A stretch of DNA of 64,000 nucleotides from Pseudomonadota bacterium (GTDB lineage: Bacteria > Pseudomonadota > Alphaproteobacteria > Rhizobiales > MH13): assembly GCA_039024915.1 (NCBI GenBank), contig JBCCPK010000002.1, positions 248,001 through 312,000 on the forward strand, given 5' to 3'. Each line of letters begins with the position of its first letter. Position 1 is the stretch's first letter. Of the stretch, positions 18,273 through 27,630 are shown in pieces. The notes under the pieces were generated by a model. That model was not told where the DNA came from and made no database searches. It saw nothing but the letters and a program-made list of their open reading frames with translations. A program made the position numbers and the translations under genes.

Positions 18273-19202
18273 ATGGCGCGCTACAATGGCCCAATCATTG
18301 ACGCACATCACCATCTGTGGGCGCCCTTAAAAGGCAATTACAGCTGGTTGCTGGATCCGAGCCGCGAAGCACTCGCACACGACGTGACGCCCGAAGACTA
18401 CGCCAACACCTTCGCTGGGTTTTCCATCGCAGGCTCTGTCGTTGTCGAAGGACATGCTGACGATCCAGTCTTGGAAGCGAAGCACGCAGCAAGCTGGGGA
18501 AGACAGTCTGGAAAAAGAGTTGCAACCGGCTTTGTCGCGCACTGCCCACTCGACGCCCCTGACATTCACGAACGCCTTGCCGAGCTTCGCACCAACTGTC
18601 CGGCAGTCGTCGGGGTCCGCGATATCGTGGCTTACGTCCACGATAGGCCAAGCTTCGCACGTGCCGCGGACCTTCTGTCTTCACCGCGCTTTAAGGTCGG
18701 CCTTGCGGCCCTTGCTGCCGAGAACCTCGTCTTTGATCTGATGCTGGAACCAAACCAAATAGGGGATGCGCATACCTGTTTAAAAACAATTCCCCAGCTC
18801 AAGGTAGCGATTGAGCACGCGGGCGCGCCGCGCGACCAATCGCCCGCAGGGCTGCATGCATGGCGACGAAGCATGGCCAAGCTTGCAGAGTTGCCGAATG
18901 CGGTGGTCAAGGTCTCGGCCCTTCAGGTGCACGATTCGAATTGGACAGTGCCGAGCTTGCGCCGCGTTTTTGACCCGCTAACCGACCTCTTCGGACCAAG
19001 TCGCATGATGATGGGTACCGACTACCCGGTCCACGATCTGGCTTGCCCCGGACCTGAAGCTATTAACGCGTTTATAGAGCTCACTCAGGGCTGGAACGAG
19101 AACGATCAGGCAGCCTTCTTCTTCGATACGGCGGTTCAAACTTACGCGTTGGAGATCAGCGCTTTTGAACAAGCTGACGGTTCTGCCCAACGATCAAGAT
19201 AG
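18273..19202 (+). CDS. Amidohydrolase_2 lactonase/PDC-hydrolase-like enzyme
   Basis: This is a TIM-barrel metal hydrolase of the amidohydrolase_2 family (309 residues), related to L-fuconolactonase and 2-pyrone-4,6-dicarboxylate lactonase. The N-terminal motif IDAHHHLWAP (H12-H14) and the C-terminal MMGTDYPVHD supply the usual His and Asp ligands, with a further His in AIEHAG. It follows the Gfo-type dehydrogenase by 6 nt, so hydrolysis of a lactone formed by that enzyme is a reasonable model. It ends the plus-strand operon. Confidence 0.88.
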   Translation: MARYNGPIIDAHHHLWAPLKGNYSWLLDPSREALAHDVTPEDYANTFAGFSIAGSVVVEGHADDPVLEAKHAASWGRQSGKRVATGFVAHCPLDAPDIHERLAELRTNCPAVVGVRDIVAYVHDRPSFARAADLLSSPRFKVGLAALAAENLVFDLMLEPNQIGDAHTCLKTIPQLKVAIEHAGAPRDQSPAGLHAWRRSMAKLAELPNAVVKVSALQVHDSNWTVPSLRRVFDPLTDLFGPSRMMMGTDYPVHDLACPGPEAINAFIELTQGWNENDQAAFFFDTAVQTYALEISAFEQADGSAQRSR

Positions 19203-19251
19203 GATATTGCTGGCACGCTGGGTCTACCGCCGCGCCCGACCTTTGACTTCG

Positions 19252-20244
19252 TCAACACGAGACCCAAGTGCCTGACTCGACGGACGATACCACAGCCTCG
19301 AAAGCAGCGATGCCGTTAAGGATCTCGGATTGAGGGATCGGTGACAGCGTCCTTGTTCGGATTGCATCCGCGAACGCTTCAAGCTCAAGGCGCTCCGTCG
19401 ACACCTTTGGAAGAGATAGCCTCTCACATGCACCATTCACGGGCTTGAAAGCGAGTTCATCCTGTCCACGCAACTCCAACCACCCTTTTTCTCCGAAGAC
19501 CCGTAATTGAAACATCTGGGCGGTTGCCGTGAGCGTGCTGATCGAGCCTGTCGCACCAGAGCCGAACCGCAGAAGCATGCTCGTGGTATCATCGTGTTTG
19601 ATCGAATGGACCAATCGGTGGCTTTGAGCTGTCACGGCATCGATTGGGCCAAGAAGATGGATCATAAGGTCGATGAGGTGAAAACCTGCCGCTGCCAGGC
19701 CACCGGCCGGGCTTTCGCCTGGGGCCACTCGCCATATGTCGGCGGTATAGACCTCACCGTAGCCTACATGGCTGCTCATATTGCCTTCAGCGTGCAGCAG
19801 CTTTCCCAGATCGCCGGAATCAAGGCGGGACTTCATTTCGGCGATGGCGGGCAGAAACCGCCGGTTGTGGCCGGGCATGAAGACGATCACTGCCGATGAG
19901 GCAGCATGAAGGGCGCGCCGGGCGTCCTCCAGGGACAAAGCGATGGGTTTCTCGCAGAACAGGTGCTTTCCTGCACCTGCGATCTCAACGATCTGCCCCG
20001 CGTGTTGCGAGTGCGGTGTGGCGAGAACAATGCCATCAACGTCGGAATTCTTGAGAACATCCGATAGGTCGGTGCTCAGCTCGATAGCTCGGCTTCGGCA
20101 CCATTCAGCTACCTTATCAGGGTTGCGCGCAACGGCATGCGTAAAGATGACGGTGTCTGAAACGTTCTGGACCGCCTCCACAAGGATGCGTCCCCAGCGG
20201 CCGGGTCCAACCAGAGCGAGCCTGAGCTTATCCGAAGCGGTCAA
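19252..20244 (-). CDS. Gfo/Idh/MocA-family dehydrogenase
   Basis: This is an NAD(P)-dependent oxidoreductase of the Gfo/Idh/MocA family (330 residues). The cofactor motif is GPGRWGRILVEA near residues 13-24, and the EKP motif is in CEKPIALS. It is the last gene of a long minus-strand operon that starts at the peptidase gene. Its start overlaps the end of the fused Hcn-like gene by 17 nt. It may reduce or oxidise a late intermediate; the substrate is unknown. It converges with the preceding plus-strand operon. Confidence 0.9.
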   Translation of the reverse strand: MTASDKLRLALVGPGRWGRILVEAVQNVSDTVIFTHAVARNPDKVAEWCRSRAIELSTDLSDVLKNSDVDGIVLATPHSQHAGQIVEIAGAGKHLFCEKPIALSLEDARRALHAASSAVIVFMPGHNRRFLPAIAEMKSRLDSGDLGKLLHAEGNMSSHVGYGEVYTADIWRVAPGESPAGGLAAAGFHLIDLMIHLLGPIDAVTAQSHRLVHSIKHDDTTSMLLRFGSGATGSISTLTATAQMFQLRVFGEKGWLELRGQDELAFKPVNGACERLSLPKVSTERLELEAFADAIRTRTLSPIPQSEILNGIAAFEAVVSSVESGTWVSC

Positions 20245-23083
20245 GGGAGAACCCTTCGAGATCCTGACGGGCTCGACCCGACAAAGCGATGTTGGCAGCT
20301 TCCCTGCCCATCAGCGGGCCAAGCGTATAGCCGTTCGCGGTCGCGGCAACCGTAATCCCGGCAAAACCGGGTACCGATCCCAATAGGGGCGCCCCATCTA
20401 TGTCGATGTTCATGGCGGCCCAGCTGCGGATCACCTGCAAATTGGCCACGTCGGGTACCGTCCTGGCCGCGACCCAGAGGTTGCCCTCCAGGCTGTCCGG
20501 CAAGACCTCGCTACACCCTTGATGGTTTGTGTTGCCCGGCCATGCACCGCCTATGATGATGGAGCCCGACGCTGCTTGCTTCATCGATAGATGACGGTCT
20601 GCATGGGCCAGCAGACATGGTACCAAGGGAGGGCTCGGCGCAGTAACGACCATTTGCAGCGGCGCGCCACGGATGGGTAACTCCGCTCCCAACATACTTC
20701 CCAGCTGGCACGACCAACCACCGGTCGCGATGAGAACGCGGGCAGCCTTGATCGTGCCGCGCGGCGTATCGACAACGTAGCCGGAACCGTTGCGCGCGAC
20801 GCCCGTCACCGGTGCGAATTCCTCGATCTGCGCGCCTGCAGCGCGCGCAGCTTTTGCAAGCAGTGGCGTTGCAACAAGCGGATCGATCTTGCCTTCATCT
20901 GGGCACCATGCCGCCGCAACGATCTCGTCAGAGACAGCGGGCGCGATCTCTCGCACCCGGGCACCGTCGATGACCTCGGTGTGGATGCCTACACGGGCCT
21001 CAGCTTCAACCTTCGCTATGAGGAACCTGATCTGGTCGGTGTCTTCGGCGACCATCAAGCCGCCTGTCACGGCCATCTCGAAATCTACGTCAAGCTCAGA
21101 TTCCAGCTCGCGCCACAACGCAATCGACTCCTGCTGCAGCGGTAGCGTTTGCAGCTGAAGACTGCCATCACCGACGGCCTTACCGCCAAAGTCCCAGGAT
21201 AAGAGCTGCAAATGTAAGCTGCCGGCATTGCCGCCAGATGCTTCACCGTTCACCCGCCCTCGGTCGACGCAGACAACCTTCGCGCCCGCGCGCGCCGCAT
21301 AGAGCGCCGCACTGACGCCCGTCACCCCAGCCCCGATGATGACAAGATCGGCGGCTTCAACAGGCATTGGTGCTAGCGCTGCTCGATCGGGCCTGATGGC
21401 GGGAGCACCCTCACGATGACCGCCCCATTCCGGCTTCTCCAGGGCAAGCGCTCCTAGTTGAGTTGGTCTCGCTGGAATCTGAGGTGCAAAAAGCGCAGAT
21501 GAATCTGCCTTTATCCCCGCCGCATCGAACAGCTTGAGCGCTTGCGGTAGGCAGTAGCGTCCCTGGCAGCGCCCCATCCCGATCCGCGTCTTTCGCTTGA
21601 GAACCGCCGGGTCATCTGCACCATCCGCAATCGCCGCGCGTGCGGTTCCTGCACTGACCTCTTCGCAGCGACACAGGATGGTCTGATCGCATATCGGTCC
21701 GCGCGCCGGTGCGCGGTACATTGACCATAGTGCACTCTGAAAGCGTTGCGCCCAGTTGAGGTTGCGCATGGCCCGCTTGGTGTCCGCCGACGAAGGGATG
21801 CCTAAGTACTGAAGCGCGGAAAGAGCGCTGAGCTCGCCCTGGCGCGTGGCGATCTGGGCACCGCCCAGTCCCCCGGCGTCTCCTGCGATCCACACGCCGG
21901 GCGTAGGCGTCGTGCCATCAGCCTGTCTCATGGGACGCACATCGCCCGTCGTAACGTCGGTCTTCACCGGCACATCGAGAAGCCGCGCCAACTCCAGTTG
22001 CGCCGCAAATCCATCGCCAGCAACCACGCAGTCGACCTCGAAGCGCTTCTCCTTGCCCGTCGAGATCTGCCGCAGCACCGCCGCTTCTGCTCGGTCTTCG
22101 CCTTCGATCCGGCAAAGCTCCCACCCGGATAAGAAAGGCGTCCTCGCCCGCATCAACGCGAGGCGATAGGCGGCCCCATCGGCAACCAGCCGGGGGTCGG
22201 CAAGGGCCGCCGAGAGAAGGGCGAGCCCGGGCGCCGGACGACCTCGGTCTGCAAGCGCCACCATGTCGGCATTCAAATCCGCCAGCTCGCTGGCGAGCTG
22301 CATTCCAAGCGGGCCATGGCCCGCGATAAGGATGCGTTTTCCCGGCACGACACCATAGCGGCGGACGAGCGTTTGGGCGGAACCGATCGTCATCACTCCG
22401 GGAAGTGTCCAGCCAGGCACCATCGCTGGGCGCTCATAGGCGCCAGTAGCAATAATGACAGCGCGGGACTGAACGCGATAGGCACGCTCTTGACCCAGGG
22501 TTCTGATTTCAAACCCCGCTTCGTTCCTGCGGGCGAACCAGACGCTTTGTCCCGCAATGAACCGCGCGCCAGATGCACTGACCTTCGCGCGCAGCGCTTT
22601 GCCACGGAGGTGCTGGCGATCGAGCAGCGTGCTTCCGCGATGCCCTTCGCTTCGTGGTTTGTAATACTGACCACCCGCTTCGCCGCGTTCATCAAGCACC
22701 ACTACATCCGCGCCGGCATCCGCTGCCCCAAGCGCAGCTGACAGCCCGGCGGGGCCGGCGCCGATGATTGCCAAGTCAGCATTGATGGCCTCTGAGGTTG
22801 CTGGACGAGGAGCCTTCGTACCGTCGGCGAAGCTGCGTTCATCTTCGCGCTGAACGGTCATGCCTTGGCGCACCCGGGTCATACAGGCGCGCTCTCCGCG
22901 CACACTATCGACCGTAACCAGGCAGTCATGACAAACACCCATGCCGCAAAAGGCTGCGCGGGGGCGTCCGCTTCGCCGTGTGCCGAGCGTATGAACACCT
23001 GCCGCAGACAACGCAGCAGCGATGCTGTCGCCCCGGTTGGCGCTGTACGACCTTCCGTCGAAGTGAAAGGTCAGCTCATCCAT
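20228..23083 (-). CDS. Fused HcnA-HcnB-HcnC-like amine/D-amino acid dehydrogenase
   Basis: One 951-residue protein joins three parts that are normally separate subunits of hydrogen-cyanide synthase, opine oxidase and D-hydroxyproline dehydrogenase. Residues 1-80 are a [2Fe-2S] ferredoxin domain (C46, C51, C54, C67). Residues 100-520 are a pyridine-nucleotide-disulfide-type flavoprotein with GAGPAG (108-113), ATGAYERP, GHGPLG (255-260) and IAGDAGG, ending in a BFD-like Fe-S site (C471, C473, C506, C511). Residues 575-951 are a DAO-family FAD amine oxidase with GAGVTG (584-589). The gene starts directly after the DapA-like stop (no gap). It probably dehydrogenates an imino or secondary amino acid (inference). 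Confidence 0.93.
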   Translation of the reverse strand: MDELTFHFDGRSYSANRGDSIAAALSAAGVHTLGTRRSGRPRAAFCGMGVCHDCLVTVDSVRGERACMTRVRQGMTVQREDERSFADGTKAPRPATSEAINADLAIIGAGPAGLSAALGAADAGADVVVLDERGEAGGQYYKPRSEGHRGSTLLDRQHLRGKALRAKVSASGARFIAGQSVWFARRNEAGFEIRTLGQERAYRVQSRAVIIATGAYERPAMVPGWTLPGVMTIGSAQTLVRRYGVVPGKRILIAGHGPLGMQLASELADLNADMVALADRGRPAPGLALLSAALADPRLVADGAAYRLALMRARTPFLSGWELCRIEGEDRAEAAVLRQISTGKEKRFEVDCVVAGDGFAAQLELARLLDVPVKTDVTTGDVRPMRQADGTTPTPGVWIAGDAGGLGGAQIATRQGELSALSALQYLGIPSSADTKRAMRNLNWAQRFQSALWSMYRAPARGPICDQTILCRCEEVSAGTARAAIADGADDPAVLKRKTRIGMGRCQGRYCLPQALKLFDAAGIKADSSALFAPQIPARPTQLGALALEKPEWGGHREGAPAIRPDRAALAPMPVEAADLVIIGAGVTGVSAALYAARAGAKVVCVDRGRVNGEASGGNAGSLHLQLLSWDFGGKAVGDGSLQLQTLPLQQESIALWRELESELDVDFEMAVTGGLMVAEDTDQIRFLIAKVEAEARVGIHTEVIDGARVREIAPAVSDEIVAAAWCPDEGKIDPLVATPLLAKAARAAGAQIEEFAPVTGVARNGSGYVVDTPRGTIKAARVLIATGGWSCQLGSMLGAELPIRGAPLQMVVTAPSPPLVPCLLAHADRHLSMKQAASGSIIIGGAWPGNTNHQGCSEVLPDSLEGNLWVAARTVPDVANLQVIRSWAAMNIDIDGAPLLGSVPGFAGITVAATANGYTLGPLMGREAANIALSGRARQDLEGFSLDRFG

Positions 23084-23980
23084 TCAGGCGACGTTGCGTG
23101 GCAAAAGGCCGACAGCGGTGAGCGCGGCTTCCACTTCTGCCATTTCACTTTGCGGCAGCGGCAATCGCGGTGGCCGGGGAACGCCCATGGGGTAGCCGAT
23201 CAAGTTAAGCGCCGCCTTGCTGCCTGAAACGTAGCGATGTCCGGCAACGAGGCGGATAATCGGCAAGACCTCTCGATAGAGAGCTTTCGCGGCGCGGTAG
23301 TCCTCATCGTCAGCGGTCAGCGTGAACAGCTTAGCCAGTGCCGCGGGCATTATGTTGGAGCCAACAGCAACCCAGCCATCCGCGCCTTCGACAAAGCTCT
23401 CGAATCCCATGATCCCGCCGAAGACGGTCATGCGGCCCTCGCACAGTTCAAGGATGTCGCGAATGCGAGTCACATCCATCGTGCTTTCCTTGATGTAGTC
23501 GATGTTGGGCAGCCTGGAGAGTTCCGCTACCAGCGGCGGTGTGAGGTCCACGTTTGCTGTTGCCGGGTTGTTGTAGATCATGATCGGGCGCGTGGCCGCC
23601 TCGCCTACGCGCCCGAAATGGTGGATTAGCTCATCCCAGGTCGGCGTCGAATAGAAGGGCGGAATGATCATCGTCCCATCCGCGCCAAGCTCTTCGGCCA
23701 TGGTGACGTTGGCGATCACGTCGTCGGTGCTCTCAGCTCCCGCGCCAACCACAACTGGGACGCGACCTGCCGCCGTGTCGATGACGCATTTCGCCAGGGC
23801 CCTGCGCTCATCGGCAGTCATAGAGAGGAATTCACCGGTGGAGCCGAGCGGGATTAGTCCATGGATGCCCTCACGGATCTGCCAGTCAGTGAAGCGGGCC
23901 TGCGCATCGAGGTCGAGGCGGCCCTTCGTGTCGAACGCCGTCACCATGACGGTGTACGTGCCGCGAAACGTTTGGCTCAT
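23084..23980 (-). CDS. DapA-family lyase/deaminase
   Basis: This is a TIM-barrel Schiff-base enzyme of the dihydrodipicolinate synthase/N-acetylneuraminate lyase family (298 residues). It has the catalytic K164 in DYIKES, Y136 in MIYNNP and the substrate-carboxylate loop GSTGE (46-50). Next to a HcnABC-like dehydrogenase, a DapA homologue often acts as a pyrroline-4-hydroxy-2-carboxylate deaminase in hydroxyproline breakdown, or as a 2-keto-acid aldolase. Neither is proven here, and no hydroxyproline epimerase is seen in the window. Confidence 0.9.
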   Translation of the reverse strand: MSQTFRGTYTVMVTAFDTKGRLDLDAQARFTDWQIREGIHGLIPLGSTGEFLSMTADERRALAKCVIDTAAGRVPVVVGAGAESTDDVIANVTMAEELGADGTMIIPPFYSTPTWDELIHHFGRVGEAATRPIMIYNNPATANVDLTPPLVAELSRLPNIDYIKESTMDVTRIRDILELCEGRMTVFGGIMGFESFVEGADGWVAVGSNIMPAALAKLFTLTADDEDYRAAKALYREVLPIIRLVAGHRYVSGSKAALNLIGYPMGVPRPPRLPLPQSEMAEVEAALTAVGLLPRNVA

Positions 23981-24996
23981 GTCTTTCCCTCTTGAAGTGT
24001 GAGCAGACGCAAAGGCGTCTTTCTCAACAGACGGTCAATCAGAGCGTCGTCAAATCCCATCCGGTTCATCAGCGGTACCACTTTGCGAAAGATGTGCCCG
24101 TAACCGTGACCGCCCCACCGGCGCATGCGCGTTTTGGTGCAGATGTCCTGCGAGACCAGAATTTGGTCGGCGTAGCCCTCGTCCGCGAAGCGCTTAATAA
24201 GGCGCAACCGCCCCCGGTCTGTCGGTAGCTCTGTGTCATCCATCCAATAGTGGGACTGTTCGATGCCAAAGAAGTCCCACTCAACATTTGCTCCGCGTTC
24301 CAGCAGTTCGCGTACGCCCTCCCCGTTGGGGTGCGTTCTATCCATATGGCAAAGTACGACCCGCGAAAGATCGAGCCCCTCGCCTTCGATGATATCGAGA
24401 ATTTGATTGCACGCGTTCGGCGAGCGCCCTGGATGCACTGACAGAGCAGCACCGGTCACGATGGCAGCGCGCGAGGCTGCTGTTAACGCCCGTGCTTCAA
24501 AGGCCTCAAGGGGCCAGGAGCAGCCGATCTCGCCGATCAGGCCAGCACAGATCGTCCCCCCATCTGCGCCCTGCTTGACCTCTGCAACGAAAAGCTCCGT
24601 CAGTTCTTCATCGCGCAGGGCCTTCAGATGGTCGGGCGCGTAAGCATCGGTATAGCAACCGGCAGCGGCCACCACATGCACCGACGACGCTTGGGAGGCA
24701 CGCGCGAGGCCGTCAGCATCCCGAGCAAGCCCGGCAACCGACTGGTCGACAATCAGGCCGCCTCCGTCCTGCTTGAAATACTCAAGCTCGGTCGCGGCAA
24801 TGTCGGGATCGGTTTGAAACGCGTTTGCAGGGCTCTCATTGGATCGATAATCGATTTGCCACCGGTTTTCGATTGTAATGTCAGCGGTGAGATCACATCG
24901 AAGTCCGGGTGGCACAATGTCAAACAGAACATGTTCGTGGAACGCGATCATGCCGACATCTGCCGGGTCGACATCGCCGAGGACCGTTCGCACCAC
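23977..24996 (-). CDS. Phosphotriesterase-family hydrolase
   Basis: This is a PTE/PHP-family binuclear metal hydrolase of about 339 residues. It has the N-terminal FHEHV (H-x-H), a bridging-type acidic residue in LIGEIGCSWP where many members have a carboxylated Lys, His in LCHMDRTHPN and a late Asp in LVSQDICTK. The GTG at 24996 is chosen because GAGG lies 5 nt upstream, just after the ATPase stop; GTGs at 25002 and 24993 are alternatives. Family members with Glu hydrolyse lactones, esters or N-acyl groups. It probably opens a ring or deacylates the imported substrate (inference). Confidence 0.83.
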   Translation of the reverse strand: MVRTVLGDVDPADVGMIAFHEHVLFDIVPPGLRCDLTADITIENRWQIDYRSNESPANAFQTDPDIAATELEYFKQDGGGLIVDQSVAGLARDADGLARASQASSVHVVAAAGCYTDAYAPDHLKALRDEELTELFVAEVKQGADGGTICAGLIGEIGCSWPLEAFEARALTAASRAAIVTGAALSVHPGRSPNACNQILDIIEGEGLDLSRVVLCHMDRTHPNGEGVRELLERGANVEWDFFGIEQSHYWMDDTELPTDRGRLRLIKRFADEGYADQILVSQDICTKTRMRRWGGHGYGHIFRKVVPLMNRMGFDDALIDRLLRKTPLRLLTLQEGKT

Positions 24997-25003
24997 AGAC
25001 ACC

Positions 25004-25861
25004 TCAGTGCTGGAGGATTTTCGACAGGAACAGCCGCGTATGTTCGCTGTCGGGATCACTGAAGAACTTCTCCGGCGGCGCTTCCTCAACGATCCGACCG
25101 TCGTGCATCAGGATAACACGGTCGGCGGCGGCGCGTGCGAAGCCCATTTCATGGGTTACCACGATCATGGTCATGCCCTGTTCCGATAGATCGACCATCA
25201 CATCGAGCACTTCGGAAATCATCTCGGGATCAAGCGCCGATGTTGGCTCATCAAACAGCATCACCTTGGGTTTCATCGCCAGCGCCCGCGCAATGGCAAC
25301 ACGCTGCTGCTGGCCGCCGGAAAGCTGGCGCGGATAGGCGTGCTCTTTGTCCGGCAAACCGACCCTTTTGAGTAGCGCGCGAGCTTCTTCTTCAACCTGC
25401 TTTCTATCACGCTTCATGACGCGCACAGGTGCCATCATGATGTTCTCGATCACGCTGACATGCGGAAACAGGTTGAAGTTTTGAAAAACCATACCGAGGT
25501 CGCGCTGCTGCACGGCGATTTCGGAGTCGCGCAGCGGCACGCGCTTACCGCCTTTGTCCTTCATACCCATGAGATGGCCGGCTGCGTGAATTGTTCCGCC
25601 ATCGATGGTTTCAAGCTGATCGATACAGCGCAAAAGCGTGCTTTTCCCACTTCCCGATCGTCCGCATATCACCACCACCTCGCCTTTGCGTACGGTGAGC
25701 GAGACATCTTTTAGGACGTGGTTGCTAGCAAACGACTTCTCGACGCTGGCGATCATAATAACAGGCTCGCCCAACGAGCGGCTTTTTGACCGAACGTGCG
25801 TGGGCGATGCACCAACAGTTACCTCGCTAATGTCATCCATCGGGTTGTCCATGCATCGCAC
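25004..25861 (-). CDS. Polar-amino-acid ABC ATPase
   Basis: This is an ATPase of the GlnQ/HisP family (285 residues). It has Walker [10 protein letters not shown], signature [15 protein letters not shown], Walker [15 protein letters not shown] and H-loop VTHEMGFAR. The N-terminus from 25861 is about 30 residues longer than usual, so an internal start near [10 protein letters not shown] is possible. It lies 6 nt after the permease gene in the same operon. Confidence 0.92.
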   Translation of the reverse strand: MRCMDNPMDDISEVTVGASPTHVRSKSRSLGEPVIMIASVEKSFASNHVLKDVSLTVRKGEVVVICGRSGSGKSTLLRCIDQLETIDGGTIHAAGHLMGMKDKGGKRVPLRDSEIAVQQRDLGMVFQNFNLFPHVSVIENIMMAPVRVMKRDRKQVEEEARALLKRVGLPDKEHAYPRQLSGGQQQRVAIARALAMKPKVMLFDEPTSALDPEMISEVLDVMVDLSEQGMTMIVVTHEMGFARAAADRVILMHDGRIVEEAPPEKFFSDPDSEHTRLFLSKILQH

Positions 25862-25867
25862 CCAAAC

Positions 25868-26596
25868 CTAGCTGGTGGCGCCGACCGCTGCTGCGGGGCT
25901 CTTTTTACCGTTTGTCGGGACGGCCGCTTGAGGACCAAACGGCTTTTCGTAATGCGCTTCGATGCGGATCTGGATGAGACTCCAGATCGACACCAAGATC
26001 AAATACCAAACGGCGGCGACGGTATACGACTCGAGCACCCGGAACTCGACCTGCGCCAGCATTTGAGCCGTCCGCATCAACTCTTCCATAGAAATGACCG
26101 ACGCAAGAGACGTGGTCTTGAGCATACCGTTAAACTGATTGCCGAGTGGCGGGATGATCGTGCGTGTCGCTTGGGGCAGGATCACCATCCACATGCGCTG
26201 CCGCCAGGTCATCCCAACCGCGCGCGACGCATCGGTTTGACCCTTATCTACTGACATTATTCCGGAGCGAATGATCTCGGCGATATAGGCCCCTTCGTTG
26301 AGAGCAAGCCCGATGATCGCTGACTCGATGACAGACAGACGGATGCCCAATTGCGGAAGGCCGGTGTAAATAATCACCAGTTGGATAAGGATTGGCGTGC
26401 CGCGGAACAACCAGATGTAGAATTCAGCAACCCATCGCAGACCGCGATTGCCGTACATCTTCATCAAGGCGGCAACCACCCCTAGACCAAGACCCAAAAT
26501 CATCGAAATGACGCTCAGCCAGACGGTCGTCCAAGCTCCTTGGACCATCACACCGTTGACAAAGTATGAGAAGAAAACTTCCCAGCTCCAATTCAC
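25868..26596 (-). CDS. Polar-amino-acid ABC permease
   Basis: This is a HisMQ-family permease (242 residues) with about five membrane segments and the family EAA loop (QTDASRAVGMTWRQRMWMV). It is the only permease in this transporter, so it presumably homodimerises. It is preceded by the binding-protein gene and followed by the ATPase gene. Confidence 0.92.
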   Translation of the reverse strand: MNWSWEVFFSYFVNGVMVQGAWTTVWLSVISMILGLGLGVVAALMKMYGNRGLRWVAEFYIWLFRGTPILIQLVIIYTGLPQLGIRLSVIESAIIGLALNEGAYIAEIIRSGIMSVDKGQTDASRAVGMTWRQRMWMVILPQATRTIIPPLGNQFNGMLKTTSLASVISMEELMRTAQMLAQVEFRVLESYTVAAVWYLILVSIWSLIQIRIEAHYEKPFGPQAAVPTNGKKSPAAAVGATS

Positions 26597-26641
26597 CTGC
26601 TACCTCGACTGGATTGTTGTCTTTTTGGGCAAACTGCCCGA

Positions 26642-26678
26642 TCTCAGCCGCAGCGCGTCGTTTGCGCCGCGGCTGAGA
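26642..26678 (-). other. Intercistronic hairpin between binding protein and permease
   Basis: TCTCAGCCGC at 26642-26651 pairs perfectly with GCGGCTGAGA at 26669-26678 (10-bp stem, 17-nt loop). It lies just after the binding-protein stop. No U-run follows on the minus strand, so processing or stabilisation of binding-protein mRNA is more likely than full termination. Confidence 0.6.
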
Positions 26679-26696
26679 ACACATCGCGCGGATCGG

Positions 26697-27581
26697 CTAT
26701 TCAGGGTTGTAGAAAATCTCGATATCGCCGGTGTAGTCTTCCCAGAACTGAATCTGGGTGGCGCCGTATGCGCTCATCATCTCGTCATAAGTCCCGTCTT
26801 CAACCATATCTTTGAGAACAGCCGAAACGGCATCGGCGAGTTCTTCACCTGTTTCGCCATCGAAACCAAAAGACGAGGGAAGGCCTGGATTAAGGCCGGA
26901 GGCTCCAACCGAAAACGAGCCGCGTTCCGCAAGGTAGGCGGCTGTGGCATCCGGTCCAAAAACGGCCACAACCTGCCCCGCCCCCAGTGCTGCAAAGGCG
27001 TCGCCGAAGGTGTTGAAGGCTTGGATATCCATCGACTCCATGCCGGCTTCGACCTGCTCCGCGTTAATCTCGCGGATCAGATTGTCAGCGAAGCCTGAGA
27101 TTTCGGTCCCGACCGGTTGACCGGCAAGCTGTTCATAGCTGTCGATGCCCAGTGGATTGCCCTCCTGGACCACGATTGCCAACGCGTTCACAACGTACGG
27201 CACCATCCGCATGATCTTCGCGCGGTCGGGGTTGTAGTACATACCGGTGTTGACCATGTCCCAGCGCTTGCTGGCCAGCCCGGGAATCTGCACCTCAAAT
27301 CCGACATTCATGTACACAGGCTCAAGGCAAAGCCGGCGGGCAATTTCGTTACCCAAGTCTGGGTGCAGGCCCTGAAGGTTCCCGTCTGCGTCGAGGAATT
27401 GGCGCGGCGGCAATGTCGCATTGATCGACATTGTGAGCTTACCCGGCTCAATCGTCGGCAGGTCTTCTGGACAGTCCTGAGCGTGGGCCTCTCCGCTGTT
27501 GGGCAGCGGGCTCGCGAGGAGCCCAAGACCGGCGACAATGCCGATCCCCATCGCAAGACCACTAGCTTTTAACAGGTTCAT
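26697..27581 (-). CDS. Amino-acid-type periplasmic binding protein
   Basis: This is a periplasmic binding protein of the SBP_bac_3 family (294 residues). A Sec signal peptide occupies about residues 1-34, ending in GEAHAQD. The mature part has LTMSINATLPPRQFLDADG and a KRWDMVNTGMYYNPDRA stretch typical of cystine/glutamine/opine-type receptors. The ATG at 27581 has AGGAAG upstream; the frame is open further but has no signal-like start. It serves the permease and ATPase that follow. The ligand is probably an amino-acid derivative. Confidence 0.9.
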   Translation of the reverse strand: MNLLKASGLAMGIGIVAGLGLLASPLPNSGEAHAQDCPEDLPTIEPGKLTMSINATLPPRQFLDADGNLQGLHPDLGNEIARRLCLEPVYMNVGFEVQIPGLASKRWDMVNTGMYYNPDRAKIMRMVPYVVNALAIVVQEGNPLGIDSYEQLAGQPVGTEISGFADNLIREINAEQVEAGMESMDIQAFNTFGDAFAALGAGQVVAVFGPDATAAYLAERGSFSVGASGLNPGLPSSFGFDGETGEELADAVSAVLKDMVEDGTYDEMMSAYGATQIQFWEDYTGDIEIFYNPE

Positions 27582-27630
27582 GACAACTTCCTTTCTGTTT
27601 TCCATGAGTTTCAGCCCTGCAGGCTTTTTT

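Noticed and set aside
19252-23980. Complete hydroxyproline degradation pathway
   Set aside because: The dehydrogenase and DapA-like genes fit, but no 4-hydroxyproline 2-epimerase and no 2-ketoglutarate-semialdehyde dehydrogenase are present, and the hydrolases do not belong to that pathway.
26627-26639. Short dyad GGGCA-AAC-TGCCC after the binding-protein/permease hairpin
   Set aside because: The T-run lies on the wrong side for the minus-strand transcript and the stem is short.
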